Positions 30,968 to 39,797 of a stretch of 64,000 nucleotides of DNA are shown piece by piece. The notes beneath the pieces are model-generated. The model did no database searches, was not told the origin of the DNA, and saw only the letters and a list, made by a program, of their open reading frames with translations. Every line of letters starts with the position of its first letter. Within the stretch, counting starts at the first letter, position 1. Origin of the DNA: JBCBSZ01 sp039185015 (GTDB lineage Bacteria; Actinomycetota; Acidimicrobiia; Acidimicrobiales; Poriferisodalaceae); assembly GCA_039185015.1 (NCBI GenBank), contig JBCDAU010000005.1, forward strand, positions 131,482-195,481. The letters are read 5' to 3'. Made by a program: the position numbers and the translations under genes.

Positions 30968-32803
30968 ATGACTCCGCCGGCGGCAACGGATGGAACCGAC
31001 GACACCCGCTGGGCCGAGCGGTTCCGGGCGTGGACGGTGTCGGGAGCAACCGTCGCCTCGGGGGCACCGACCCGCGGCATGGTGCTGTCGAACCGACCCG
31101 GCCGCACCCAGGCCCACGCCTGGCACGTCGACACGGGCGAGCTCCGGCCCCTCACCGACCGCCCGACCGGGCTCGCGCTCGCCTTCCTCGACCCCAAGGG
31201 CCGGTGGGTGACCTACCTCGACGATCGGGGCGGTGACGAGGTCGGCGTGCTCGTTCGCGTGCCGTGGACGGGTGGTGCCGCCGAGCCGTGGCACCCCGAT
31301 CTGGACCCGGCCGCGCTCGCCGGCTTCGCGACCTCGCTCGACGGCACGACGATCGGCCACACCGCAGCGTCCCGCGACGGCTTCGCCTGCCACGTCGCCC
31401 ACGTCGACGACGACGGGACGACCACCGAGCCGCAGGTCCGGTTCCAGGAGACCGCCCTCAGCATCGGACCGCTCCTCTCCGCCGATGGGACCACGCTCGT
31501 CATGGCCACCGCGGCCGGGAGCGGCTCGATCGACCTGCATCCCGTCGTCGTCGACGTCGAGAGCGGCGAGCGGATCGCTGAGCTCGCGGTGAGCGACGCA
31601 CGCATCCGACCCATCGCCTGGTCACCGGTGCGTGACGACGGCCGACTGCTCCTCTCCTCGGACCAGAGCGGCTTCGCACTCCCCGTGGTGTGGGATCCGG
31701 CGACCGGGGACCGTACGGAGCCGGACCCCGATGCCACGGCGCGCCTCGACGGTGAGCTGCTCCCGCGGGCGTGGTGGCCCGACGCCGGGTCGGTCCTCCT
31801 GGAACAGGTCTCGGAGGCGACGACCCGACTGCACCGATGGTCGCTCACGGACGGTTCCGTCACGGCCCTCGGCCACGAGCCGATGACGGTGGGCGGCGCG
31901 GACGTGCTCGACGACGGTCGCGTGGTGGTCCAGGCCGGCGACTCGACCCACCCCGCGCGAGTGCTGATGTTGGACCCGGCGTCCGGCGACGCTCACGACG
32001 TCCTGAAGGGCGGCGACGCGCCTGCGGGCTCCCGGTGGCGGTCGGTTCGGTACCCGTCGAGCGACGACTCGGTGATCCAGGCCTGGTTGGCCACTCCCCA
32101 TGGCGACGGCCCGCACCCGGCGGTCGTCGACGTGCACGGCGGACCGACCACGGCCCAGTTCGACACCTGGTCGCCCCGGATCCAGGCCTGGGTCGACCGG
32201 GGCTTCGCCGTGCTGAGCATCAACTACCGGGGCAGCACCACCTTCGGACGCGCCTTCGAGGCATCGATCCGGGGCGAGCTCGGACGCCGCGAGGCCGACG
32301 ACGTGGCCGCCGGCCGCGACTGGCTGGTCGACCAGGGCATCGCGGACCCGGCCCGCGTGGTGGTGACCGGATGGAGCTACGGCGGGTACCTCACGCTGCT
32401 GTGCCTCGGTCGCTCGCCCGATCGGTGGGTCGCCGGCGTGGCGGGCATCGCCATCGCCGACTGGGTGCTCATGTACGAGGACCAGGTCGAGACGTTGCGC
32501 CAGTACCAGGTCGGCCTGTTCGGCGGCACGCCCGAGGAGCTCCCCGAGCAGCACGCCGCCAGCTCCCCGATCACCTACGCCGAGGCCGTCCGGGCGCCGG
32601 TGCTCGTCATCCAGGGCCGCAACGACGCCCGCTGCCCGGCCCGCCAACTCGAGGCCTACGAGGACCGCATGCGCTCGTTCGACAAGGAGATCCGCGTCGA
32701 CTGGTTCGACGCAGGTCACGGCAGCTACGACGTCGAGCTGCAGATCGAGCACCAGCGCGACGCGATGGAATTCGTCGAGGGAGTCCTCGCCCGCACGAGC
32801 TGA
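30968..32803 (+). CDS. S9 family (prolyl oligopeptidase-type) serine peptidase
   Basis: The 611-residue protein has an N-terminal beta-propeller of ~350 residues with repeated Asp-Gly turns, and a C-terminal alpha/beta-hydrolase domain. The catalytic triad is Ser470 (GWSYGGY), Asp553 (GRNDARCP) and His584 (DAGHGSYD), and the VDVHGGPTT oxyanion-hole motif precedes it. This is the acylaminoacyl-peptidase / dipeptidyl-peptidase group, which trims short peptides. No signal peptide is seen, so it is cytoplasmic. Upstream, the AAA ATPase gene diverges from it. Confidence 0.92.
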   Translation: MTPPAATDGTDDTRWAERFRAWTVSGATVASGAPTRGMVLSNRPGRTQAHAWHVDTGELRPLTDRPTGLALAFLDPKGRWVTYLDDRGGDEVGVLVRVPWTGGAAEPWHPDLDPAALAGFATSLDGTTIGHTAASRDGFACHVAHVDDDGTTTEPQVRFQETALSIGPLLSADGTTLVMATAAGSGSIDLHPVVVDVESGERIAELAVSDARIRPIAWSPVRDDGRLLLSSDQSGFALPVVWDPATGDRTEPDPDATARLDGELLPRAWWPDAGSVLLEQVSEATTRLHRWSLTDGSVTALGHEPMTVGGADVLDDGRVVVQAGDSTHPARVLMLDPASGDAHDVLKGGDAPAGSRWRSVRYPSSDDSVIQAWLATPHGDGPHPAVVDVHGGPTTAQFDTWSPRIQAWVDRGFAVLSINYRGSTTFGRAFEASIRGELGRREADDVAAGRDWLVDQGIADPARVVVTGWSYGGYLTLLCLGRSPDRWVAGVAGIAIADWVLMYEDQVETLRQYQVGLFGGTPEELPEQHAASSPITYAEAVRAPVLVIQGRNDARCPARQLEAYEDRMRSFDKEIRVDWFDAGHGSYDVELQIEHQRDAMEFVEGVLARTS

Positions 32804-32852
32804 ACAGCCCGTCACAGGGTCGAGCGCTGGCGCGCCGGTGCGTTCCGACCCC

Positions 32853-32858
32853 TACGAT
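32853..32858 (+). promoter_or_regulatory. -10 box (TACGAT), leaderless promoter
   Basis: TACGAT is followed by 6 nt and the GTG at 32865, supporting that start over the in-frame GTG at 32838. Confidence 0.5.
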
Positions 32859-32864
32859 CCGCCC

Positions 32865-33713
32865 GTGCCGTACGGGGGGTCCTGGCGGATCGGCGATGTG
32901 TCGATCACCGCCGTCGTCGAGAGCGACGCATCGTGGAAGTGGCGATGGCTGCTGCCCGAGGTCGAACAGACCGTCGTCGACGAGATCGGCTGGATCGCGC
33001 CGCAGTGGGGTGACCACGACAGGTTCCACATCCGGATCCAGGGCTTCCTCCTCGAGGTCGACGACCGGCGGATTCTGGTGGACACCTGCGTCGGCAACGA
33101 CAAGGAGCGCCCGACGCCGCTCTTCGACCGCCTCGAGACCACGTTCCTGGACGATCTCGACGCGATCTGTCCGGTCGAGGACGTCGACACGATCGTGTGC
33201 ACCCACCTCCACGTCGACCACGTCGGCTGGAACACACGGCTGCGGGACGGTCGCTGGGTCCCGACGTTCGAGCGCGCGCGACATCTCTTCGCTCGCGAGG
33301 AGTACGAGCACTGGGCCGAGGACACGAGTGAGCTGGCGGTCGCCGTCCAGGCCGACTCCGTCGCGCCGATCATGGAGGCCGGCCTCGCGGACCTCGTCGA
33401 GCCCGATCACGTGCTCACCGACGAGATCCGCCTCGAGTCCACCGCAGGCCACACACCGGGCCACGTCAGCGTGCGGATCACGTCCAAGGGCGAGCAGGCG
33501 GTGATCACCGGCGACATGACCCACCACCCCGTCCAACTCGCCCGACCCGGGCTCTGCTCGTCGGCGGACGTCGACCCGGTCGCCAGCACGGCGACCAGGC
33601 GGCGGTCGTTCAGTGACTGGAGCGAGCAGGAGGTTCTCGTGATCGGCAGCCACTACGTCGCTCCGACCGGCGTCCGGCTGGAGCCCGACGGCGACGGATG
33701 GCGACCGAGCTGA
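32865..33713 (+). CDS. MBL-fold metallo-hydrolase
   Basis: The zinc-binding motif HLHVDH (His114, His116, Asp118, His119) is intact, followed by the later ligands in AGHTPGHVSV, ITGDMTHH and GSHYVAPTG. The spacing and long N-terminal strand region (FLLEVDDRRILVDTCVG) resemble the AttM/lactonase-like branch of the metallo-beta-lactamase superfamily. Hydrolysis of a lactone or ester is possible but not certain. The protein is ~282 residues from the leaderless GTG at 32865. Confidence 0.85.
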   Translation: MPYGGSWRIGDVSITAVVESDASWKWRWLLPEVEQTVVDEIGWIAPQWGDHDRFHIRIQGFLLEVDDRRILVDTCVGNDKERPTPLFDRLETTFLDDLDAICPVEDVDTIVCTHLHVDHVGWNTRLRDGRWVPTFERARHLFAREEYEHWAEDTSELAVAVQADSVAPIMEAGLADLVEPDHVLTDEIRLESTAGHTPGHVSVRITSKGEQAVITGDMTHHPVQLARPGLCSSADVDPVASTATRRRSFSDWSEQEVLVIGSHYVAPTGVRLEPDGDGWRPS

Positions 33714-33754
33714 GTCGGCGACCCGCGAGCCGATCGGTCCGCCAAGCTGGAGGC

Positions 33755-34864
33755 ATGCGCAGCCTCCTCGCCCTGCTGCTCGCCGCTGCGATCGTGTTCG
33801 CCGCGTGCGGGGACGACGACACCGAACCTGCAGCAACCACGGCCGCAGCCGCTGCCACGACGGCGGCGACGACGACGGTCGCCCCCACCACCATCGCACC
33901 GACGACGACCGCGCCACCGGAGACCACGGCCGCACCGACGACGGTCACGACCACTCCGTCCACGACCACCACGACCGAGGCACCACCGCCCGCCGACCTC
34001 CCGCCGATGCTCCTGGCCGACGGGGCCACGGTGTCCCTCGTCGAACCGGACGGCACGGTGTCACCGCTGCTCCTCCTGGACGAGTCGTCGCGCCTGGCCG
34101 TGGGCCTGGACGAGACCCTGATCGTGGTGGAGCAGGTCGACGAGGCGTTCGACCGCTCGATCGTGCTCTACGGCGCCGACGCGACCGTCGAATACGAGCT
34201 CGGCTCCAACGCCCGCCTCCACGACGTCGTGTCGATCGACGGGCTCACCCAGGTACTCGCCACGCGCGACGACGGCGAGGGGTTGGCCGACGAGGGCGAC
34301 ATCGTCCTCGCCGGGCCGACGGGGAGCGAGGAGTTCTTCGCTGTCGGGTTCGCTCCGGAGTACTACGTCGTGCAGGCCTCGATCGCCCCGGCGGCGGGAC
34401 TCGGGGCGACGGCAGCGTTCGCCGACCTCACCGAGCTGGTCCAGGTGTTCTCGCTGGACTCGCCGGACGAGGCCCTCCCCATCTCGCCCACCGACGGACT
34501 CGAGTACAACGCACCACCGCTGATCATCCACGCCGAGCTCGCCGACGACGGCTCGTCGCTCGCCTACGTGGAGGGACCCGACAGCGGTGGCCCCGATGGC
34601 GCGTTCGTCCCCGGGCCCTGGGAGGTGGTCGTGGTGGACCTGTCCGACGGCACCGAGCGCTTCCGGTCGACGGCGATCCCCGCTGACTCCGACCGTCAGG
34701 TCGTGTGGCTCGACTTCGACGGCCGCTGGCTGGTCGCATCGGTCAGCGGCGTGGGCGACGACGTCGAGCTGGCATCGGGCACCGCCGTGCTCTTCGACAT
34801 CACCACCGGCACCGTGAGGGAGCTCCCCGCCGTGGGAACGGCGACGCTGCTCCCCACCGGCTGA
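33755..34864 (+). CDS. Lipoprotein with Thr-rich linker and repeat-containing domain
   Basis: The ATG at 33755 opens a signal peptide ending in the lipobox VFAAC (Cys at ~18). A ~55-residue linker follows that is almost wholly Thr, Ala and Pro (TTTVAPTTIAPTTT), then a ~290-residue beta-rich domain with repeated short motifs (ADGATVSLVEPDG, VVDLSDGTERF, LDFDGRWLVASVSG) that suggest a beta-propeller. It is probably a surface-anchored protein. GGAGG is only 1-2 nt from the ATG, too close for a normal ribosome binding site; a CAAGCT box 6 nt upstream suggests a leaderless start. Confidence 0.78.
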   Translation: MRSLLALLLAAAIVFAACGDDDTEPAATTAAAAATTAATTTVAPTTIAPTTTAPPETTAAPTTVTTTPSTTTTTEAPPPADLPPMLLADGATVSLVEPDGTVSPLLLLDESSRLAVGLDETLIVVEQVDEAFDRSIVLYGADATVEYELGSNARLHDVVSIDGLTQVLATRDDGEGLADEGDIVLAGPTGSEEFFAVGFAPEYYVVQASIAPAAGLGATAAFADLTELVQVFSLDSPDEALPISPTDGLEYNAPPLIIHAELADDGSSLAYVEGPDSGGPDGAFVPGPWEVVVVDLSDGTERFRSTAIPADSDRQVVWLDFDGRWLVASVSGVGDDVELASGTAVLFDITTGTVRELPAVGTATLLPTG

Positions 34865-34953
34865 GCCCCCAACGGCTCTTCAGGACCTCTCCAGGCGGCC
34901 TCCAAGACCCTCCGGCGACCACCCGTCATCGTGGAAGACGTCAACGAGAGCAA

Positions 34954-34973
34954 CCCGGAGCACCCGCTCCGGG
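34954..34973 (+). promoter_or_regulatory. Hairpin in the leader of the 44-codon gene
   Basis: CCCGGAGC and GCTCCGGG form a perfect 8-bp stem with an ACCC loop, ending 19 nt before the ATG at 34993. It may be a terminator of the upstream lipoprotein gene or a leader structure of the small gene. Confidence 0.5.
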
Positions 34974-34992
34974 ACCACGAACGGAGAGTCAC

Positions 34993-35127
34993 ATGGCCAT
35001 CGGCGACGCGAACATCATCACCACCCTGCACCGGGTCAAGGGCGCCCCCATGCCGGCGTACTACCTCGGCCGCCCCCGGGCGAACTGGGCACGAGCCGGC
35101 CGCTATCGGACGGAGCGGACGGGCTGA
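34993..35127 (+). CDS. 44-residue basic small protein
   Basis: A 44-codon ORF starts at an ATG preceded by GGAGAG with 6-nt spacing, one of the best ribosome binding sites in the window. The product is basic with a Tyr/Trp-rich C-terminal half (PAYYLGRPRANW). No membrane segment or signal peptide is present, and I do not recognise a family. A perfect 8-bp hairpin stands in its leader. It is convergent with the SDR gene, whose stop lies 15 bp away. Confidence 0.6.
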   Translation: MAIGDANIITTLHRVKGAPMPAYYLGRPRANWARAGRYRTERTG

Positions 35128-35142
35128 GCGCCTGGTGCCCGC

Positions 35143-35901
35143 TCAGCTGCCGCCGTCGAGGTGCAGCACCGCGCCGGTGCAGTACGACGAGGCGTCCGAG
35201 GCGAGGTAGAGGGCAGCACCCACCACCTCGTCCGGACGCCCGCCGCGCTGCAGCGCGATGGACGCCTTGGCCGTCGCCTCGAACACCTCCATGTCCCAGG
35301 CATTGGAGATGTCGGTGAGGAACGGCCCGGCGGCGATGCAGTTCACCCGGACAGCCGGGCCGAAGGCCTGCGCCATCGACGAGGTCATGTTCTCCAGCCC
35401 CGCCTTGGCCGCCCCGTAGGGCACCTCGCGAGGGGTCGGCTTCGACCCGGCGATCGACGAGACGTTGATGATCGAGCCGCTCCCGCGCTCCACCATGTGC
35501 TCGCCGATCAACGAGCTCAGCCGGAAGGCCCCCTTGAGGTTGACCCCGAGGACCTTGTCCCACAGCCCCTCGCTGACCTCGCTCAACGACCCGTAGAGCG
35601 GCGACATCCCGGCGTTGTTGACCAGGATGTCGACGTGACCGAAGTGCGCGATCGACGTCTCGGCCAGCTCGGTCATCTGATCCCACTCGCCCACGTGGCT
35701 GCCGACGGCGAGCGCCTCCCGCCCGAAGCGCTCCCGCACCTCGGCAGCGAGCGCCTCGCAGTTGTCGAGCTTGCGGCTCGCGATCACGACGTCGGCACCC
35801 GCCTCGGCGAAGGCGAGGATCATCTCCCGGCCGAGCCCACGGGACCCTCCCGTCACGACCGCCACCCGGCCGCTCAGATCGAACCGCTCTGCTGCGCTCA
35901 C
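35143..35901 (-). CDS. Short-chain dehydrogenase/reductase
   Basis: A 252-residue classical SDR: cofactor loop TGGSRGLG, NNAG (VNNAGMSP), active-site VSSIAGSKPTPREVPYGAAKAGLE (Ser and Tyr-x3-Lys), and the C-terminal DASSYCTGAVLHLDGG. The pattern is that of NADPH/NADH-dependent 3-oxoacyl or hydroxysteroid-type oxidoreductases; the substrate is not known. The GTG start overlaps the stop of the HAD gene upstream (GTGA), making it the third gene of a RidA-HAD-SDR operon. Confidence 0.9.
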   Translation of the reverse strand: MSAAERFDLSGRVAVVTGGSRGLGREMILAFAEAGADVVIASRKLDNCEALAAEVRERFGREALAVGSHVGEWDQMTELAETSIAHFGHVDILVNNAGMSPLYGSLSEVSEGLWDKVLGVNLKGAFRLSSLIGEHMVERGSGSIINVSSIAGSKPTPREVPYGAAKAGLENMTSSMAQAFGPAVRVNCIAAGPFLTDISNAWDMEVFEATAKASIALQRGGRPDEVVGAALYLASDASSYCTGAVLHLDGGS

Positions 35902-36548
35902 GGCGCCTCCTCCAGGATCTCGGCGAGCTGTGCCGCCGCATCGTCGATGTCGGTCACGTGGATCGTGCGGAGGCCCACCTGCTCCCCCGACGCGACGTTC
36001 GGGGCGAAGTCATCCAGGAACACCGCCCGCCCGGCGTCAGCGAGGCCGAGCTCGTCCAGGGTCGACCGGTAGATCTCGGCGTCCGGCTTGCGGGCGCCGA
36101 GGCGAGACGACTCGGCGACCACGTCGAACAGCGTGAGGTCGATCGTCCGCTCGAGGGTCGGCCGGAACTCGGTGAACGTGTTCGTCAACATCGCCGTGGC
36201 GAGACCTCGACTCCGGCTGCGGCGGACCATCTCGATCATCTGCTCGTTCACGGACCAGTGACCTTCTTCGAGCAACCGCTCCATCTCATCGCCCGCGAGC
36301 GAGACGCCGTGCTCATCGGCATAGGGCTGGAGCTGCGCCTGGATGTCGGCGACGGGCAGGAGCCCACGCTCGGCGAGGTGCCACGGATGGTCGCTCGTGG
36401 CCTCGAGCGGTCCCATCACGATCTCGCGGAGCACCGAGCCGTCGATGCCGAACGACTCGGCCATCTTCGAGAAGGTGCGCGTGATCGGCGTGATCAGGAC
36501 GCCTCCGAAGTCGAAGATCACCGCCGAGAGTGGAGGCATCGGTGTCAC
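35898..36548 (-). CDS. HAD family hydrolase
   Basis: The protein has HAD motifs I to IV: VIFDFGGVLI (nucleophile Asp), AMLTNTFTEF, the lysine of LGARKPDAEIY, and FLDDFAPNV. The small helical cap and ~216 residues fit the HAD-IA group (epoxide-hydrolase N-terminal-domain phosphatases and haloacid-dehalogenase relatives). The GTG at 36548 overlaps the RidA stop (GTGA); an ATG at 36539 is the alternative start. Confidence 0.85.
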   Translation of the reverse strand: MTPMPPLSAVIFDFGGVLITPITRTFSKMAESFGIDGSVLREIVMGPLEATSDHPWHLAERGLLPVADIQAQLQPYADEHGVSLAGDEMERLLEEGHWSVNEQMIEMVRRSRSRGLATAMLTNTFTEFRPTLERTIDLTLFDVVAESSRLGARKPDAEIYRSTLDELGLADAGRAVFLDDFAPNVASGEQVGLRTIHVTDIDDAAAQLAEILEEAP

Positions 36549-36949
36549 GGCGTCCCGGCGGCCACCACGGCGATCTCCATGCGCCACTCGGCCCGGGCGA
36601 GGCGCGGCACGGTCACGAGGGTGGACGCGGCCCGATGTCCACCGAGGGCTCGGTCCCGCTCAGCCATGACCCCCGAGAGGTCCTGCTCCTCGGCGACCAC
36701 ATAGGTCGTCACCGAGACAACGTCGGAGGGCTGGAGCCCAGCGTCGGCGAGCATCGCCAGGATGTTGTCCCACACGGTGCGCGTCTGCTCGACCAGATCG
36801 TCGGGCACCGTGCCGTCCGGGCGGATCGGGACCACGCCCGAGGTGTGCAGCCAACGGGCCGGACCATCGACCACCATGGCGTGCGCGTAGTTCGCCGCCG
36901 GTGCCGCGATGCCGTCCGGAGCGATCTCTCGGGGCGCCATCGCGCCCAT
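36545..36949 (-). CDS. RidA/YjgF family protein
   Basis: This 134-residue protein has the RidA fold signature, ending RLARAEWRMEIAVVA where the conserved Arg binds the carboxylate of a reactive enamine/imine. RidA proteins hydrolyse 2-aminoacrylate-type intermediates released by PLP enzymes. The C-terminal half (TTYVVAEEQDLSGVMAERDRAL) matches the family's helix. It heads the RidA-HAD-SDR operon. An ATG at 36940 is an alternative start. Confidence 0.85.
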   Translation of the reverse strand: MGAMAPREIAPDGIAAPAANYAHAMVVDGPARWLHTSGVVPIRPDGTVPDDLVEQTRTVWDNILAMLADAGLQPSDVVSVTTYVVAEEQDLSGVMAERDRALGGHRAASTLVTVPRLARAEWRMEIAVVAAGTP

Positions 36950-36980
36950 CCTCGCATACGTCGTCGAGAGCGCCCTGATC

Positions 36981-36986
36981 TACGGT
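36981..36986 (+). promoter_or_regulatory. -10 box (TACGGT), leaderless promoter
   Basis: TACGGT is followed by 6 nt and the GTG at 36993. The gene upstream runs the other way, so this is a divergent promoter region of only ~43 bp. Confidence 0.5.
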
Positions 36987-36992
36987 GCTGCC

Positions 36993-37700
36993 GTGACGAA
37001 GCGCATCCGATCGGTCGACCTCGAGAACCCCTTCCACCCGGACCTGGAGGGCATGTGCGAGGTGCTCCTCGTACGGCACGGGGAGCAGTCGTACACCGAG
37101 GACATCCCGATGGGCGAGGCGCTCGATGCGCCGCTGTCCGACCTCGGCCGGCAGCAGGCCGCAGCCGTGGGCGAGCGACTCGCCGCCCTGGAGATCGACG
37201 CCGTCTACAGCTCGAACCTCCAGCGCGCACGGGACACCGGCGCGGCGATCGGAGCGCACCACGGGCTCGCGCCGAGCGAGGTGACCGGCCTCCGGGAGAT
37301 CGACCTCTGGCGGTCCTTCCCCCAGGACAAGGCGCTCCTCGACGTGCTCGAGCAGGACGAGCTGGTCGAGATCTTCCGTGCCGGCCACCGGTCGCGCCGA
37401 TGGGACGCGTACCCGCACGCCGAGGGTCGAGACGAGTTCCGCAAGCGGGTGATCGGCGCGGTCGACGGCATCGTCGCCAACCACCACGGCGACCGGGTCG
37501 TGGTCGCCTGCCACGGCGGCGTCATCAACGCCGTCCTCGCTGAGGTGCTCAGCTCCGACATCGACAACCTCATCAAGGTCCACCACACCTCGATCACCGT
37601 GCTCCGGGCCGCCGGCGACAAGCGGGCCGTGCTGTCGGTCAACGACTACGCCCACGTCCTCCCGCTCCAGGACGCCGTCAACCCCCTGAACCTGCACTGA
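36993..37700 (+). CDS. Histidine phosphatase family protein
   Basis: The catalytic RHG motif is in VLLVRHGEQ, with the second arginine in SNLQRARDTGAAI, the glutamate in LREIDLWRS and the second histidine in VACHGGVINAV. These are the four essential elements of the phosphoglycerate-mutase-like histidine phosphatases. Substrates in this branch vary (phosphosugars, lipids, broad-specificity phosphatases). The protein is ~235 residues from the leaderless GTG. Downstream lie two alternative hairpins at 37706-37735. Confidence 0.85.
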   Translation: MTKRIRSVDLENPFHPDLEGMCEVLLVRHGEQSYTEDIPMGEALDAPLSDLGRQQAAAVGERLAALEIDAVYSSNLQRARDTGAAIGAHHGLAPSEVTGLREIDLWRSFPQDKALLDVLEQDELVEIFRAGHRSRRWDAYPHAEGRDEFRKRVIGAVDGIVANHHGDRVVVACHGGVINAVLAEVLSSDIDNLIKVHHTSITVLRAAGDKRAVLSVNDYAHVLPLQDAVNPLNLH

Positions 37701-37705
37701 GTTCT

Positions 37706-37735
37706 CTCCCCGAGCGGGGAGCCCGGAGCCCCGCT
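37706..37735 (+). terminator. Two mutually exclusive hairpins between phosphatase and menB genes
   Basis: Stem A pairs CTCCCC (37706-37711) with GGGGAG (37716-37721). Stem B pairs AGCGGGG (37713-37719) with CCCCGCT (37729-37735). They share bases and cannot form together. No T tract follows. The simplest reading is a transcription terminator. Confidence 0.45.
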
Positions 37736-37862
37736 CTCCTCCCCGTGTCCTCGCCCTGACGGGCTGCGGCCGGTGCCGTCGTCGGGCCGCACGCTCCTCG
37801 GGCCCGTTCGTGATCGGGGCCGTCGTTGGCTCCCTCAGTTCGGTGGTCAGGTCCTCCACCCC

Positions 37863-37868
37863 TACCCT
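37863..37868 (+). promoter_or_regulatory. -10 box (TACCCT), leaderless promoter of menB
   Basis: TACCCT is followed by 6 nt and the ATG at 37875, with no ribosome binding site between. Confidence 0.5.
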
Positions 37869-37874
37869 GCTGCG

Positions 37875-38777
37875 ATGGTCTCCGAGATCTTCGACGCCGA
37901 CGCCTGGGAACCCGTTCCCGGCTTCGACGACCTGACCGACATCACGTACCACCGATCGGTGGCCGGCGGGACGGTGCGGGTCGCCTTCGACCGGCCCGAG
38001 GTGCGCAACGCGTTCCGCCCGCACACGGTCGACGAGCTCTACCGGTCCCTCGAACACGCCCGCACATCGAGCGACATCGGGTGCGTGCTGCTCACCGGTA
38101 ACGGCCCGTCGCCGCGGGACGGCGGGTGGGCGTTCTGCTCCGGCGGCGACCAGCGCATCCGGGGCAAGGACGGCTACCGCTATGCCGACGGTCTGACCGC
38201 CGAGTCGATCGACCCGGCCCGTTCTGGTCGCCTCCACATCCTGGAGGTGCAGCGACTGATCCGCTTCATGCCCAAGGTCGTGATCTGCGTCGTGACCGGC
38301 TGGGCGGCAGGCGGCGGACACAGCCTCCACGTGGTGTCCGACCTCACCCTCGCCAGCCGTGAGCACGGCCGCTTCAAGCAGACCGATGCCGACGTGGCCA
38401 GCTTCGACGGCGGCTTCGGTTCCGCCTACCTCGCCCGCCAGGTCGGTCAGAAGTTCGCTCGTGAGATCTTCTTCCTCGGCCGGGAGTACAGCGCCGAGGA
38501 CGCACACCGCATGGGCATGGTCAACGCCGTCGTCGACCACATCGACCTCGAACGGGTCGCGCTGGAGTGGGCGACCGAGATCAACGGCAAGAGCCCGACG
38601 GCGAACCGGATGCTGAAGTACGCCTTCAACCTGATCGACGACGGGCTCGTCGGCCAGCAGCTGTTCGCGGGTGAGGCCACGCGGCTCGCCTATGGCACCG
38701 ACGAGGCGGCCGAGGGCCGTGACTCGTTCCTCGAGAAGCGCCCGCCGGACTGGTCGGACTTCCCGTACCACTACTAG
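37875..38777 (+). CDS. menB: 1,4-dihydroxy-2-naphthoyl-CoA synthase
   Basis: MenB closes the second ring of menaquinone by cyclising o-succinylbenzoyl-CoA. This 300-residue crotonase-fold protein has the MenB-specific segments: the oxyanion-hole strand AFCSGGDQRIRG, GWAAGGGHSLHVVSDLTLAS, TDADVASFDGGFGSAYLARQVG, and the C-terminal PPDWSDFPYHY found only in this family. All support a true MenB and not a generic enoyl-CoA hydratase. Other men genes are not in the window. Its stop overlaps the convergent MDR gene stop at the palindrome CTAG. Confidence 0.96.
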   Translation: MVSEIFDADAWEPVPGFDDLTDITYHRSVAGGTVRVAFDRPEVRNAFRPHTVDELYRSLEHARTSSDIGCVLLTGNGPSPRDGGWAFCSGGDQRIRGKDGYRYADGLTAESIDPARSGRLHILEVQRLIRFMPKVVICVVTGWAAGGGHSLHVVSDLTLASREHGRFKQTDADVASFDGGFGSAYLARQVGQKFAREIFFLGREYSAEDAHRMGMVNAVVDHIDLERVALEWATEINGKSPTANRMLKYAFNLIDDGLVGQQLFAGEATRLAYGTDEAAEGRDSFLEKRPPDWSDFPYHY

Positions 38778-39775
38778 GGGGAGACGAGGACGTTGCCGGT
38801 GGCGTGGCCGTCCTCGATGACCGCGAGCGCCTCGGCGATCTCGGCGAGGGTGAAGCGGTGGCCGATGACCGTCCGCAGCTCGCCCCGCTCGTACAAGGCG
38901 ACGAGTTCGGCCATGTCCTCACCCGAGACGCTGGCGATGAACATCACCGCCGTTCGAGACGAGAACCTCGACCGGATCAGCGCACCGATCACCCGCGGGA
39001 TGGGCCCCAACCAGCGCTTCGACTTGTCGCCCGACGCCATCACGTACCTGCCCCCCGGCGCCAGCGCGCGGAGGAAGCGACCGACGCTCGCACCGCCGGC
39101 GACGTCGAAGATCACGTCGTAGGCGCCCTCCTCGGCGAGCGCGTCGTCGGTCGTGTAGTCCACGACCTGGTGCGCGCCGAGCGACCGGACGAGGTCGACC
39201 TTGCCGGTGCTACACACGCCGGTGACCTCGGCGCCCATCGCCGCGGCGATCTGCACGGCGTAGGTGCCGACGCCGCCGCCGGCGCCCACGATGAGGACCC
39301 GCTGACCGGCCTCGACCTGGCCCGAGTCCCGCAGTCCCTGCAGCGCCGTCAGCCCGGCGATGCTCAGCGGGCCGCCGTCCTCGGCCGACATCGAGTCCGG
39401 CCGGTGCGTGAGGTGCTTGGGCTTCGAGACCGCGAACTCGGCGAAGGCGCCGTCGGCGCCGCCGACCACCCGGTCCCCGACGGCGAACCCGTCGACCTCG
39501 GCACCGACCGCGACGACCTCGCCGGCGACGTCGCTGCCCAGGGTCGGACTCTTCGGGCGCCGGAGGCCGTTCGTCAGCCGGAGGAAGTACGGCGTCCCGG
39601 TCGACATGTGGAACTCGAACGGGTTGACCGAGCTGGCCTCGACCCGGAGCAGCAGCTGGTCCGGTCCGATCTCCGGCACCGCGGCCTCGCTCACGCGCAG
39701 CTCGTCGACCGACGTGTAGGACTCGCAGCGGACGGCCCGCATCGTCGTGGTTCCTCGGGTGGGCGACGTCGCCAT
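38774..39775 (-). CDS. MDR-type NAD(P)-dependent alcohol dehydrogenase / quinone oxidoreductase
   Basis: The ~333-residue protein is a zinc-independent medium-chain dehydrogenase/reductase: VEASSVNPFEFHM, the GSDVAGEVVAVGAEVDGFAVGD segment, the cofactor motif VGAGGGVGTYAVQIAAAMGAEV, and the C-terminal GHRFTLAEIAEALAVIEDGHATGNVLV. The absence of catalytic zinc cysteines puts it with quinone oxidoreductase and enoyl reductase-like members. GGAGGA six nt before the ATG fixes the start at 39775. Two tandem palindromes upstream are shared with the divergent TetR gene, which probably represses it. Confidence 0.9.
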   Translation of the reverse strand: MATSPTRGTTTMRAVRCESYTSVDELRVSEAAVPEIGPDQLLLRVEASSVNPFEFHMSTGTPYFLRLTNGLRRPKSPTLGSDVAGEVVAVGAEVDGFAVGDRVVGGADGAFAEFAVSKPKHLTHRPDSMSAEDGGPLSIAGLTALQGLRDSGQVEAGQRVLIVGAGGGVGTYAVQIAAAMGAEVTGVCSTGKVDLVRSLGAHQVVDYTTDDALAEEGAYDVIFDVAGGASVGRFLRALAPGGRYVMASGDKSKRWLGPIPRVIGALIRSRFSSRTAVMFIASVSGEDMAELVALYERGELRTVIGHRFTLAEIAEALAVIEDGHATGNVLVSP

Positions 39776-39797
39776 GTGGTGTCCTCCGTGTCTGAGC

